From Pseudomonadota bacterium (GTDB lineage: Bacteria > Pseudomonadota > Alphaproteobacteria > Rhizobiales > Pleomorphomonadaceae): a stretch of 64,000 bases of DNA. The DNA lies in contig JAEZHI010000050.1 of NCBI GenBank assembly GCA_023436885.1, positions 118,041-182,040 on the forward strand, read 5' to 3'. Shown here one piece after another: positions 43,699 to 53,360 of this stretch. The translations under genes were made by a program, and so were the position numbers. The notes under the pieces are model-generated. The model saw only the letters and a list, made by a program, of their open reading frames with translations. It did no database searches and had not been told where the DNA came from. The first letter of the stretch is position 1; each line of letters starts with the position of its first letter.

Positions 43699-45834
43699 AT
43701 GCCGTCCGACCGCACTGCCCTCACCCGCACGTTGGCACTGACACTGGCCACCCTGCCGTTCGCCGGATTGGCGCAAGCCCAATCGACCAAACCGGCCGTC
43801 GAGCTCGACGAGATCGTCGTTCAAGGCGAAGGCGGTTCGGGTACCGGACCAGTGAAAGGCTACGTCGCCAAGGCCACCACGGCCGGCGCGAAGACCGACC
43901 TGCCGATCGAGAAAATTCCTCAGTCGGTGTCGGTGATGGGACGCGAGGAGATCGATGCTCACGCCGCCGACAAGGTCGATGAGGCGCTGCGCTACACGCC
44001 GGGCGTCTTTGCACAACCATTCGGGGCGGACGGCGACACCGACTGGCTGTTCATTCGCGGCTTTCAGGCGACGCAGAGCGGCATCTATCTCGATGGCCTG
44101 CAGAACTACAGCTATGCCTTCGGCGGCTTTCTGATCGACAGCAACGATCTTGAACGCATCGAGACGCTACGCGGCGCCTCTTCCGTGCTCTACGGGGGCA
44201 GCAATCCTGGTGGTCTCGTCAACTTGGTCTCCAAGCGGCCAAACGGCGAGCGCATCCGCAAGATCGAGGCCGGCATCGACAGTAACGGCACTGCATCATT
44301 CGGCTTCGATATCGGCGACAAGCTCAACGATCGCGTTGCGGCCCGTGTCAGCGGCCGGATCGCCGGCGGCAACGGCTATACCGATTTCGAGGAAGATTTC
44401 CGCGGCACCGTGTCGCCATCGCTGAAGATCGACCTCAGCGACACCACCGAGCTGACGCTGCTAGCCAACTACACCCACCTCGACGGCGTCCATAACGGTA
44501 ACGCCTTCCTGCCCTATGTGGGAACCGTGGTGGCGGCCCCATTCGGTTATATCGATCGCGAGGCCAACTATACCGAACCGAACATCGACGACTACGATCG
44601 CGAGCAGGGATCGTTCGGCTATGAGCTGAAGCATAACTTCGGCGATGGCTGGAAAGCGACACAGGCGGCACGCATCGCCTATAGCGATGTCCAGGAAGCC
44701 ATGCTTTATCCCTATGGTTATTCGGGGTTCCTGATGTCTCCGGCAGCGGGTACCGACACGCTGGCGCGCATCAACTTTGCCCACCACAGCAAGACCTTGG
44801 CCATCAACACCGACAACCGCGTCGAAGGTACGGTGGATACCGGCCCGCTGAACCATAAGCTGATGTTCGGCCTGGACTATCGTCTGTTCGACCTCGACCA
44901 GGTGCAGGCGTCCTCCTCCGGCACTGACATCTCCGCGACCAATCCGGTCTACGGCTTGCCTCAAACGACGCCGGTTCCCTACATTGACCAGACGCTCCGC
45001 CAGCATCAGCTCGGCGTCTACGCTCAGGATCAAATCGCCTTTGGCAGCGGCTGGCTCGCCACGCTGAACGGTCGCTATGATCACGTCTGGACCGATGCCG
45101 TTGGTAATCCCGCCTATTCAGGGGACCAGGGCGAGTGGAGCGGCCGTGCCGGCCTCGCCTATCAATTCAACAATGGGCTCACGCCCTACGCCAGCATATC
45201 CACCTTCTTCAATCCAGTGCTCGGCGCCAACGGTAGCGGTGTGTTCGTGCCCGAAACCGGCTACCAATATGAGGCCGGCCTGAAATATCGGCCCGACTGG
45301 GTGGATGGACTGTTCACCCTCTCGCTGTTCGACCTGACCAAGCAGAACGTGCTGACGGGCCCCTGGTATGCCCAATCGCAGATCGGCGAGGTCAACTCGA
45401 AGGGCGTCGAGCTGGAGGGCAAATTCAATCTCACTGAAAACTGGAAGCTGACCACCTCAGCCGCCTTCATGGACGTTGACATCACCGAGGACGCCGACGC
45501 CGCCATCATCGGCAAAACGCCCTATATCGTGCCCGAGACTATGGCATCGGCCTGGCTCGACTACACCTTCTCCACCGGTCCCTTCGAGGGATTCGTCGTG
45601 GGTGGCGGGGTTCGCTATGTCGGTTCGTCCTGGGCCGACAATGAGAACACTCTGAAGGTGCCGAGCGTTGTGCTAGCCGACGCTCGGATCGGCTATAGCC
45701 GTGATAACTGGGGCGTCGATCTCAACGTCAACAATATCTTCGACACCGACTACGTCGCATCCTGCCAGACCGCCTATTCCTGCGGCTATGGTGAGGGGCG
45801 TGTTGTCAAGCTGACCGGTCATTTCAGCTGGTAA
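43699..45834 (+). CDS. TonB-dependent siderophore receptor (FhuA/FpvA-like)
   Basis: This outer-membrane receptor, 711 aa, has a signal peptide ending GLAQAQ, a TonB-box-like ELDEIVVQG, a plug domain (KIPQSVSVMGREEID, then LRGASSVLYGGSNPGG) and a 22-strand barrel ending in HFSW. The final aromatic residue is the usual barrel signal. The sequence GGLVNLVSKRP and the plug are typical of hydroxamate-type siderophore receptors such as ferrichrome. Start ATG 43699 follows GGAGA; longer frames overlap the AraC gene. It is probably iron-regulated and controlled by the AraC neighbour. Confidence 0.92.
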   Translation: MPSDRTALTRTLALTLATLPFAGLAQAQSTKPAVELDEIVVQGEGGSGTGPVKGYVAKATTAGAKTDLPIEKIPQSVSVMGREEIDAHAADKVDEALRYTPGVFAQPFGADGDTDWLFIRGFQATQSGIYLDGLQNYSYAFGGFLIDSNDLERIETLRGASSVLYGGSNPGGLVNLVSKRPNGERIRKIEAGIDSNGTASFGFDIGDKLNDRVAARVSGRIAGGNGYTDFEEDFRGTVSPSLKIDLSDTTELTLLANYTHLDGVHNGNAFLPYVGTVVAAPFGYIDREANYTEPNIDDYDREQGSFGYELKHNFGDGWKATQAARIAYSDVQEAMLYPYGYSGFLMSPAAGTDTLARINFAHHSKTLAINTDNRVEGTVDTGPLNHKLMFGLDYRLFDLDQVQASSSGTDISATNPVYGLPQTTPVPYIDQTLRQHQLGVYAQDQIAFGSGWLATLNGRYDHVWTDAVGNPAYSGDQGEWSGRAGLAYQFNNGLTPYASISTFFNPVLGANGSGVFVPETGYQYEAGLKYRPDWVDGLFTLSLFDLTKQNVLTGPWYAQSQIGEVNSKGVELEGKFNLTENWKLTTSAAFMDVDITEDADAAIIGKTPYIVPETMASAWLDYTFSTGPFEGFVVGGGVRYVGSSWADNENTLKVPSVVLADARIGYSRDNWGVDLNVNNIFDTDYVASCQTAYSCGYGEGRVVKLTGHFSW

Positions 45835-45969
45835 CCAAGCAAAACTGCAAAGCTGAGCCCCATCGCGCCCCGCCCGTCGGGCCGCGGTGAGGTTCGCTGT
45901 CGATCAGACTGGCAGCCTGTGCTTACCAGGCGATTGGGCTGGCAAAGGCGGTGCTGGCAGGCATCCGCC

Positions 45970-46428
45970 TTACCGGCATACGTCGACCCAGGTCGCCCCT
46001 ACGAGCTCAGCCAGACGCTCGGTGCCGATACGCACGGCCGCGTTGGTGGCACCAGCCGCTGGCAGTACTTCGGGGAAGCGTCGAAGCGACAGGTCGCAGT
46101 AGATGGGAAGCGGCGATTTCAGCCCGAACGGGCAGACACCGCCGATCGGGTGCCCGGTCAGCTCAACGACTTCATCAAGACCAAGCATACGGGCCTTGCC
46201 GCCGAGAGCCTCACGGACCTTGCGGTTGTCGAGACGGCTGGTGCCGCCAGCGACCACCAACATGGCCTGTTCGCCAACCCTCAGGCAGATCGTCTTGGCG
46301 ATCTCGGCCGGATCGACGCCATGGGCAGCCGCGGCTTCGGTGACGGTTGCCGACGACGCTTCCGTTTCGATCACCTCAATGTCGGGCGCGTGCTCGGCAA
46401 AGAAGGCCTTGACGCTTTCAAGGCTCAT
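45970..46428 (-). CDS. YbaK/EbsC-family aminoacyl-tRNA deacylase
   Basis: This 152-aa protein of the YbaK/ProX family has the conserved lysine in AEIAKTICLRVG, the GG-S-LDNRKVREALGGKARML segment and the final GHPIGGVCPFGL motif. Family members remove wrongly attached amino acids from tRNAs, such as Cys or Ala from tRNA-Pro. The start MSLESVKAFF at 46428 lies one base after the stop of the DUF1737 gene. It is convergent with the TonB receptor, and the 135-base gap shows no clear terminator. Confidence 0.9.
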   Translation of the reverse strand: MSLESVKAFFAEHAPDIEVIETEASSATVTEAAAAHGVDPAEIAKTICLRVGEQAMLVVAGGTSRLDNRKVREALGGKARMLGLDEVVELTGHPIGGVCPFGLKSPLPIYCDLSLRRFPEVLPAAGATNAAVRIGTERLAELVGATWVDVCR

Positions 46429-46429
46429 C

Positions 46430-46636
46430 TCACCACTCGCCGAGCTTGATGTCGGGCGTGTACTCAACGCCATCTACTTCCTTGACCACCGGCTGGCCGC
46501 AAATGACGCGTCCTTGCACGGGATCGAAGGTGAGCGCCGGCGAGCCGGCAAGTTCCCAGCCCTTGTTGAGGGCGGCCGTGACGCGATGACAAAATGTTGC
46601 GTCGTCAGGGCCGGTGAGGAAGCGGTAGAGTTTCAT
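46430..46636 (-). CDS. DUF1737 domain protein
   Basis: This small protein, 68 aa, starts with KLYRFLTGPDDATFCHRVTAALNKGWEL, the pattern of the DUF1737 family. No function is known for the family. It is directly followed by the ybaK-type gene (one base between stop and start), so both are probably translated from one message. No signal peptide or membrane helix is visible. Confidence 0.8.
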   Translation of the reverse strand: MKLYRFLTGPDDATFCHRVTAALNKGWELAGSPALTFDPVQGRVICGQPVVKEVDGVEYTPDIKLGEW

Positions 46637-46846
46637 GGTGTATCATCTCAATCAGATGGCTGGTTTGCAGCGAATACGTCCTTACAAGGCAGGCTTGTCA
46701 AGGCTGGCTAAGACCTTCGGAGTACGCTTTCCGCGATCAGCCCATTTGTCGGGGCCACCGGCAGTTAGGCTTAAAGAAGCGTTAAAGTTTGAGAGGCAGG
46801 TTTTGATTATCGAAATGTACTGTCTGCTACGGCAACAGACGCGGGA

Positions 46847-48751
46847 GTGAATGCACTGGCTACCCCTGTTTCCTCCATGCGTAGCTTCTGGGGGCTGCTC
46901 AAGGCCTATTGGGTCTCGGAAAAGTGGCGCGAGGCTTGGGCACTGACGATTGCGGTGGCGATCCTGTCGGCCGCGGCCAGCAAGAGCGGCGTCTGGCTGG
47001 CCCAGGCATCCGGCTCCTTTATCGCCACCATTGCCTCATTTCACGATCTCGGCGTCGAAGCCATTACCGACGTGCTGACGGCGGCAGGCATCCTGGTCGG
47101 CCTCGCAATCCTCAAGTTCGCGGTGTTCCTCGGCTTTCGGCATTACTTTTCCAGTACGTTGCATCGCAAGTGGAGGCAGTGGCTAGATAGCCAGTTCAAT
47201 GCCGCCCTGCTGTCCGACCGCCGGCCTTACTACCATCTGCTGGTGATGGGGTCGCCCGACGAAGGGTCGAACGTTCCGGACAACATCGACCAACGCATCC
47301 AGGATTCGATCAAGGCGATGACCGGAAATGCGCTCGGCATGGCGATGGGCCTCATCTCCGTTGTGACGTCTGTCTATTTTGTCGGCGAGACCCTGCTGTC
47401 GACCTCGGTTGCCATCCACGGACTCGACTTCCTCGGATCCTACGCCAGCGCCGCGTTGGTCTTCGCCCTTGCGGTGACCTACGTTCCGATCTCGACGGCC
47501 ATCGCCCTCAGGATCGGCCGGGCCATCGAAGCCCTCAACATGGCCATGCTGCGCTATGAAGGCAGCTACCGCGCCGAGTTATCGATGCTGGTGCGGCGGG
47601 TGCTGCCGATCGCCGCCGCGCGCGGAGAGCAGGTGCAAGCGTCCATCCATCGCCGACAATATCAAGCGATCGATCGGACCTGGGGCGTCCAAAACAAGAT
47701 CTCGGCGATCTTCCTCGCCTTCAACGGCAGCTACACCTACATCACACAGAAAGTGGTCGCCTACCTGCCGAACATGCCCGCCTACATGCAGGGCAATATC
47801 TCCTTCCAGACCTATATCACCGGCTCGGAGCTCGTCAGCGAGCTGATCAGCGACTGTTCCTGGGTGATCCAGGTAATGCCGGACATCGCCAACCTGCGTG
47901 CCAACGTCAATCGGGTGGTCGAGCTGGCTGACGCCATCGAGCGCGTGCAGGACGCACAGGCCTTCTATCGGGAAACCGGCGTCTCGGAGTTCCGTTACGA
48001 GCAGCAATCGCCGGAGTTGGGCCTATCCATGCAGGGCCTTGAACTGATGTTCGCCGGTAAGGAAGCTCAACCCTTCCTTCGGGTCGCTCGTCTGTCAATC
48101 AAACCTGGCCAGTGGGTCTTCGTGCGCGGTCCCTCCGGCTCGGGCAAGTCATCCCTGATCAAGGCACTCAACGGCCTCTGGCCCTACGGGCGCGGTCGCG
48201 TGATCATGCCCGAAGGCATGAAGGCACTCTATGCCTGTCAGGACACGCGCCTGCCGCAAGCCAGCCTCAAGCAGTTGATCGCAATGCCCGAAGACGAGCA
48301 CGAACACCGCGATCTCGAGGTGGCCGCCATCATGAGCGCGGTCGGGCTGGGCGAATTCATTCCCTCGATGGGCAATCCCTATTATCGCGGCCGGCGTTGG
48401 GATGACGTGCTGTCCGGTGGCCAGAAGCAGAAGGTGGTGCTTGCGCGCATCCTGCTGCACACACCGGACGTGCTGTTCCTCGACGAGGCAACAGCGGCGC
48501 TAGATCCCGAGGCGCGCACCGAGTTCCATCGGCTTGTCCGGCAGTATTGCCCCAAGGCCACGGTGCTCTCGGTGATGCACGAGCCGACGCCGCCCACCGA
48601 CAGCCTTGGTCGTCCCTTCTATCATGCCATCCTCAACATCGAAAACGGACGTGGCGGCCTTGAGCCGGTGGTCATTCCGGCCCCGCCGCCACCGCGCGAC
48701 ATGCGCGGAGGCCTCCGTTCGATGCTGTCGGTGATGCGCCATCGACCATAG
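46847..48751 (+). CDS. SbmA/BacA-like ABC transporter with fused ATPase
   Basis: This inner-membrane ABC protein, 634 aa, has an SbmA/BacA-type transmembrane half (about residues 1-340; FGFR-like FLGFRHYFSSTLHRKWRQWL, then PDNIDQRIQDSI) and a C-terminal ATPase domain. Walker A is GPSGSGKSS, the signature LSGGQKQKVVLARI and Walker B VLFLDEATAALD. This matches the YddA/ABCD-type exporters. The start is uncertain: GTG 46847 has a near ribosome site directly adjacent, and ATG 46877 is the alternative. The GH3 gene begins 36 bases later, so it may belong to the same operon. Confidence 0.85.
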   Translation: MNALATPVSSMRSFWGLLKAYWVSEKWREAWALTIAVAILSAAASKSGVWLAQASGSFIATIASFHDLGVEAITDVLTAAGILVGLAILKFAVFLGFRHYFSSTLHRKWRQWLDSQFNAALLSDRRPYYHLLVMGSPDEGSNVPDNIDQRIQDSIKAMTGNALGMAMGLISVVTSVYFVGETLLSTSVAIHGLDFLGSYASAALVFALAVTYVPISTAIALRIGRAIEALNMAMLRYEGSYRAELSMLVRRVLPIAAARGEQVQASIHRRQYQAIDRTWGVQNKISAIFLAFNGSYTYITQKVVAYLPNMPAYMQGNISFQTYITGSELVSELISDCSWVIQVMPDIANLRANVNRVVELADAIERVQDAQAFYRETGVSEFRYEQQSPELGLSMQGLELMFAGKEAQPFLRVARLSIKPGQWVFVRGPSGSGKSSLIKALNGLWPYGRGRVIMPEGMKALYACQDTRLPQASLKQLIAMPEDEHEHRDLEVAAIMSAVGLGEFIPSMGNPYYRGRRWDDVLSGGQKQKVVLARILLHTPDVLFLDEATAALDPEARTEFHRLVRQYCPKATVLSVMHEPTPPTDSLGRPFYHAILNIENGRGGLEPVVIPAPPPPRDMRGGLRSMLSVMRHRP

Positions 48752-48787
48752 CCCCGGGAAGCGGGGACCCAACGCGGACGTTCGGAC

Positions 48788-51073
48788 ATGAATAAAGACA
48801 AGGACTTCATCGACGGCCTACTCAGCCGGATGACCCTTTCGGAAAAGATCGGTCAGCTCAACCTCGTCACTCCCGGTGGCGAGACGTTGACCGGGACCGT
48901 GGTCAACACGGATGTCGCCGAGAAGATCAAGACCGGCCGCATCGGCGGTATCTTCGGCGTCAAGTCGGCCGAGGCGGTGCGTGTCTTCCAGGATCTGGCC
49001 CAGGAAACCCGGCTGAAGATCCCGCTGTTCTTCGCCGAAGACGTGATCCACGGCCAGAAGACCATCTTCCCGCTACCGCTGGCCCTGGCTGCCAGCTGGG
49101 ACATGAACCTCGTGCGCGCCACGGCGCGTGTCGCCGCGCAAGAGGCGGCATCGATCGGCATCGATCAGGTCTATTCGCCGATGATCGACGTCTGCCGCGA
49201 TCCACGCTGGGGTCGGATTGCCGAAAGTCCCGGCGAGGATCCTTATCTTGCCAGCCGCTTTGCCGAAGCGATGGTCGAGGGCTACCAGGGCGATGATCTT
49301 TCCCGTCCCGACGCGGTGATGGCCTGCCTCAAGCACTTCTGCGGCTACGGCGGCGGCATGGGCGGCCGCGATTACGATGCCGTCGATCTGTCGCCCATCA
49401 CGTTGCATGACGTTGTGCTGCCTCCCTTCGTCGCCGGCATGCGAGCCGGTGCCGGCTCGATCATGGCGTCTTTCAACACGCTGAACGGTGTGCCCATGCA
49501 CGCCAATCGCGCGATCATCACCGAGCTGTTCCGCGAAAAGCTGGGCTTCGACGGCCTTGTCGTTGCCGACTACACGGGCATCCTCGAACTGATTGCCCAC
49601 GGCGTGGCGTCCGATCGTGCCGACGCCGCTCGCCTCGGTGTTACCGCCGGGGTTGATCTCGACATGGTGTCGGAAACCTATCTTGAAACGCTCGAGGATA
49701 GCATCAAGGCCGGCCTCATCGACGAGGCGTTGATAACTGCCGCCTGTCGGCGCGTGCTCGAAGCCAAACAGAAGCTCGGTCTGTTCGACGATCCCTACCA
49801 CCGCCTCGACTGGGGCAGATCGGCACAGCCCATCCTGACTGCTGCCAACCGGAAACTTGCCCGCGAAGCGGTGGCTGCTGCTTCGGTTCTTTTGAAGAAC
49901 GAGAACAGCCTCCTTCCCCTGCCGAAGCCGGACAGCGGCAAGATTGGCAGCATCGCGCTGATCGGTCCTTTCGTCGAAGATCGTATCAACATGAACGGTA
50001 CCTGGGCCGTTGCCGGATCCCCTGCCACCGTCGTCCCCATTGCCGATGGCCTGCGCGAGGCAGCGGGCAATGCTGTAAGGGTTGTCACGGCCAAGGGCGC
50101 CAATATCGTCGATGAGCCGTGGCTCGCCACTCGCCTGAACGTACATGACTGGCGGGATCTCTCCGTTGTCATCGATGTGCGCTCACCCGAGGCAATGATC
50201 GCCGAGGCGGTTGCAGTCGCGACGGCAGCCGACGTCGCGGTGGCCGTGGTCGGCGAGGCGCGGGAGTATTCCGGCGAATCGTCTTCCCGCACAGACCTCT
50301 CCATTCCCGAGCCTCAGAAGAAGCTGTTGCGTGCCCTGAAGGCGACGGGAAAGCCGCTCGTCGTCGTGATCATGACCGGCCGGCCGCTGGCGCTCGCCGA
50401 AGAGGCGCTGCTCGCCGATGCGCTGCTCGTCGCCTGGTTCGGCGGCACTGAGATCGGTCATGGCCTCGCCGACGTGTTGTTCGGCAAGGCCGAGCCATCC
50501 GGCCGTTTGCCAGCGACCTTCCCATATTCCGTCGGCCAGGTTCCGGTCACCTATGCGCATCGGCCAACCGGCCGGCCGACTCCGGGTCGTTTCCAGAAGT
50601 TCACGTCTGGTTATGTCGACCTGCCTGACGATATCGCGCAGAACGATGGCCTTTATCCGTTCGGCTTCGGCCTCGGTTACGGCAAGATTGCCTACAGCCC
50701 ACCCCGCGCCGACCGCACCAAGCTCAACGGAGCCGATCGGTTGGAAGTGGCCGTCACCGTGACCAATCTCGGTGACCTGCCGACCAGCGAAACGGTGCAG
50801 CTCTACATCGGCGATCCCGTGGCGAGCATCAGCCGTCCGGTGAAGGAACTCAAAGCCTTCCGCAAGGTGGCGCTCGCCGCCCATGCTGCAGAGACGGTCA
50901 GCTTCACCGTCACCGCCGACGATCTCGACTTTTCGGTGGCCGAGACAATCATCGACATCCGGCGCCGCTCGGAAAGCGGCGATTTCGACATCCATGTCGG
51001 CCCCAACTCCCGCGATACCCAGTCGGTACGCGTCTACTGGAACGAGCCCAAATCTGAAGGGAAGCGGTCATGA
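48788..51073 (+). CDS. bglX: GH3 beta-glucosidase (BglX-like)
   Basis: This glycoside hydrolase family 3 enzyme, 761 aa, has no signal peptide and should be cytoplasmic. The N-terminal barrel contains the substrate-binding KHFCGYG and the nucleophile D261 in GLVVADYTG. A second alpha/beta domain (about residues 380-580) and a C-terminal fibronectin-III-like domain (about 640-750) follow. It removes terminal beta-linked glucose. The gene overlaps the GH144-like gene by ATGA. GH3 enzymes paired with GH144 are known to split sophorose and short beta-1,2-glucans; other beta-glucosides are equally possible from sequence alone. Confidence 0.9.
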   Translation: MNKDKDFIDGLLSRMTLSEKIGQLNLVTPGGETLTGTVVNTDVAEKIKTGRIGGIFGVKSAEAVRVFQDLAQETRLKIPLFFAEDVIHGQKTIFPLPLALAASWDMNLVRATARVAAQEAASIGIDQVYSPMIDVCRDPRWGRIAESPGEDPYLASRFAEAMVEGYQGDDLSRPDAVMACLKHFCGYGGGMGGRDYDAVDLSPITLHDVVLPPFVAGMRAGAGSIMASFNTLNGVPMHANRAIITELFREKLGFDGLVVADYTGILELIAHGVASDRADAARLGVTAGVDLDMVSETYLETLEDSIKAGLIDEALITAACRRVLEAKQKLGLFDDPYHRLDWGRSAQPILTAANRKLAREAVAAASVLLKNENSLLPLPKPDSGKIGSIALIGPFVEDRINMNGTWAVAGSPATVVPIADGLREAAGNAVRVVTAKGANIVDEPWLATRLNVHDWRDLSVVIDVRSPEAMIAEAVAVATAADVAVAVVGEAREYSGESSSRTDLSIPEPQKKLLRALKATGKPLVVVIMTGRPLALAEEALLADALLVAWFGGTEIGHGLADVLFGKAEPSGRLPATFPYSVGQVPVTYAHRPTGRPTPGRFQKFTSGYVDLPDDIAQNDGLYPFGFGLGYGKIAYSPPRADRTKLNGADRLEVAVTVTNLGDLPTSETVQLYIGDPVASISRPVKELKAFRKVALAAHAAETVSFTVTADDLDFSVAETIIDIRRRSESGDFDIHVGPNSRDTQSVRVYWNEPKSEGKRS

Positions 51074-52338
51074 CCTACTCGGCCGCCACCGTCGCGGCGA
51101 TGAGCGACGAAGCGCTGCTCGATATCGTGCAGCAGGCCACGCTGAGCTATTTCTGGGATTACGGCCATCCCGTCAGCGGCATGGCGCGTGAGCGCGATAA
51201 CAAAGCCTTCGATTACTCGCCGGAGGACACGGTGACGATCGGCGGGACCGGGTTCGGCATCATGGCGTTGATCGCCGGTGCGGAGCGCAGTTTTCTGCCA
51301 CGCGATGAAGTCGTCGAGCGGATCGGCAAGATCACCAATTTTCTTGAGACGGCCGATCGCTTCCATGGCGTCTTTCCGCACTTCATGAATGGCGAAACCG
51401 GCAAGGTCATTCCGTTCGGCGAAAAGGATGACGGGGGCGATCTCGTCGAGACCTCGTTTCTGATGGCGGGCCTGCTCGCCGCTCGCCAATGGCTTATCCC
51501 GACGCGTCCCGATCTCGCCGCGCGTATCGATCGCCTGTGGCGCGGTGTCGAATGGAGCCATCACTTGCGGGCCGACGGTGCGCTGCTCTGGCACTGGAGC
51601 CCCAATCACGGCTTTGCCATGAACCATGCCATCACTGGCTGGAACGAGTGCCTGATCACCCATGTGCTTGCGGCCGCCTCGCCAACCCACCCGGTTCCCG
51701 TCTCGACCTATCATCAGTCCTGGGCCAAGGGACGCGACTTTGCGAACGGCCGCAATTACGGTGGAGTGACGCTGCCGCTCGGGCCGGACTACGGCGGGCC
51801 GCTGTTCTTTGCCCATTACTCCTTCATGGGCCTCGACCCTCGCGGTCTCTCCGACACCTATGCCGACTATTTTGCCCAGAACACGGCGCATGCGCTGATT
51901 AACCGCGCCCACTGCATTACCAACCCCGGCAACTTCGAGGGATATGGCCCAGCGTCCTGGGGCCTGACGGCTTCCGACACATTCGATGGCTACAATGCCC
52001 ACTCACCGACCAACGATACCGGCGTCATCACGCCAACCGGGGCGTTGGCCTCGCTTCCTTACGTACCGAAGGAAGCGATGGAAGCCCTGCGCGGCTTTCT
52101 GACGACGATGGATGGCCGGTTGTTCGGGCCGCGCGGCTTTGCCGACGCCTTCTCACCGGGAAGGAACTGGATCGCCGGCAGCCATCTTGCCATCGATCAG
52201 GGGCCGATCGTGGTGATGATCGAGAACCACCGTTCGGCCCTTATCTGGACGCTGTTCATGTCCTCTCAGGAGGTGCTGACCGGCCTGACAAGGCTGGGCT
52301 TCTCCAGCCCGCATCTCAGCAAGGTCGCGGTTGCATGA
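51070..52338 (+). CDS. GH144-like (PF10091 glycoamylase) protein, candidate endo-beta-1,2-glucanase
   Basis: This 422-aa protein belongs to the family often annotated as glucoamylase (PF10091), which includes GH144 endo-beta-1,2-glucanases and a domain of cyclic beta-1,2-glucan synthases. Features are the conserved EDTVTIGGTGFG, FPHFMNGETG, DLVETSFLMAGLL, WHWSP and PLFFAHYSFMGLDPR blocks. It lacks a signal peptide, unlike secreted GH144 enzymes, so it should act inside the cell on imported oligosaccharides or internal glucans. It overlaps both neighbours by ATGA (GH3 and the hydrolase), so one message is expected. Confidence 0.82.
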   Translation: MTYSAATVAAMSDEALLDIVQQATLSYFWDYGHPVSGMARERDNKAFDYSPEDTVTIGGTGFGIMALIAGAERSFLPRDEVVERIGKITNFLETADRFHGVFPHFMNGETGKVIPFGEKDDGGDLVETSFLMAGLLAARQWLIPTRPDLAARIDRLWRGVEWSHHLRADGALLWHWSPNHGFAMNHAITGWNECLITHVLAAASPTHPVPVSTYHQSWAKGRDFANGRNYGGVTLPLGPDYGGPLFFAHYSFMGLDPRGLSDTYADYFAQNTAHALINRAHCITNPGNFEGYGPASWGLTASDTFDGYNAHSPTNDTGVITPTGALASLPYVPKEAMEALRGFLTTMDGRLFGPRGFADAFSPGRNWIAGSHLAIDQGPIVVMIENHRSALIWTLFMSSQEVLTGLTRLGFSSPHLSKVAVA

Positions 52339-53123
52339 CCCCGGACGTCATAGGGCTCGGCGCGTCGGAATATCCCGATGCGGCCGACGCTCGGATGAGC
52401 ATCGAATGCTGGCGCAGCGAAGGGGCTTCGTCTTGCCTTGCGGTGACGGCGCATGGCCGGAACGGAGCCGCTCGCGCGCCGCACATGCTGAAGCTGATCG
52501 ACGCCTATAGGGCACGCGGCTACATCGTCCTTTCGCCCGATTGCTGCGCCTCCGCCTGGAACGAGAGCGCTGGCGAGGAAGCCGATTTTCTCCTTGAGAA
52601 TCACGTTCGCGACGTTCGCCGGACCATAGACTGGGCCCTCGCCAACGCGGCTTATCTCGGCTGGACTGGCACCCACCTGGCTCTCTGCGGCCATTCGATG
52701 GGCGCCTATGCCGTCGCTCGTCTTGCCGCCAATGAATATGCAGGTCGGGTTGCCCATATGCTCCTGGTGTCACCCTTTACGTCAGGTGCACGCCAGATCG
52801 AGGCGCGTGCCAAATACCATCCTGACGGCATCGCAAATCTCAAACGCGATGTACCCCAAGCTCTGGAGGAATGGCCTCGCCACGACATTTTCACGGCCAT
52901 CGATCGCCTGACGCTGCCTGTGGCGGTGTTTGCCGGCGGCAACGACATCGTGGCGCCACTGGAAAATATCCGAGAGTTTGTTGAGCGGCTGCCGTCTCCC
53001 CCGCTCTTTCAATTATTGCCTGAAGCCTCGCATTCCCTTGAAGGGGGCGATTACCAGGCCGAACTCATCGAGGCCATCGGTCAACTCGACAAAGTTGGCC
53101 AAGGCACTGCGCTCAAGGCCTAA
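52335..53123 (+). CDS. Alpha/beta hydrolase, unknown substrate
   Basis: This 262-aa alpha/beta hydrolase has the nucleophile serine in GHSMGAYA, the acid in GGNDIVAP and the base histidine in EASHSLEGG. Such enzymes cleave esters or similar bonds. The start overlaps the GH144-like stop by ATGA, so it shares that operon and may deacylate glucan substituents, but there is no sequence proof. It is followed by a 237-base gap holding the sdh promoter region. Confidence 0.8.
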   Translation: MTPDVIGLGASEYPDAADARMSIECWRSEGASSCLAVTAHGRNGAARAPHMLKLIDAYRARGYIVLSPDCCASAWNESAGEEADFLLENHVRDVRRTIDWALANAAYLGWTGTHLALCGHSMGAYAVARLAANEYAGRVAHMLLVSPFTSGARQIEARAKYHPDGIANLKRDVPQALEEWPRHDIFTAIDRLTLPVAVFAGGNDIVAPLENIREFVERLPSPPLFQLLPEASHSLEGGDYQAELIEAIGQLDKVGQGTALKA

Positions 53124-53234
53124 TCCCTTCTTCCGTTTACGGAAGATCGGGTTTGGCGAGCGGGTGCACTAAGCATATAGTCGTATTTTCCCCTACACTT
53201 TATCGTTTCGCATCGCCTCGCATGTGTTTTGTCT

Positions 53235-53308
53235 TTGACGGCCCACGTCCGAGAAGGTACTTACGACTCAGGCTTTTCCTGGATATTGACGTTAACGTCA
53301 ACGTCAAC
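53235..53308 (+). promoter_or_regulatory. Candidate sdh promoter and palindromic operator
   Basis: TTGACG (53235-53240), a 17-base spacer and TACTTA (53258-53263) resemble a housekeeping promoter. Downstream, TTGACGTTAACGTCAA (53286-53301) is a perfect 16-bp palindrome and AACGTC is repeated again to 53305, so three half sites lie in a row. It precedes sdhC by about 60 bases. A dimeric regulator bound here would lie just after the transcript start and could repress. The regulator is unknown. Confidence 0.55.
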
Positions 53309-53360
53309 AGAACGTGCCAAGGGAGCGTCCGTCTCCCGCCTCATGAGGGAACATCAACCG

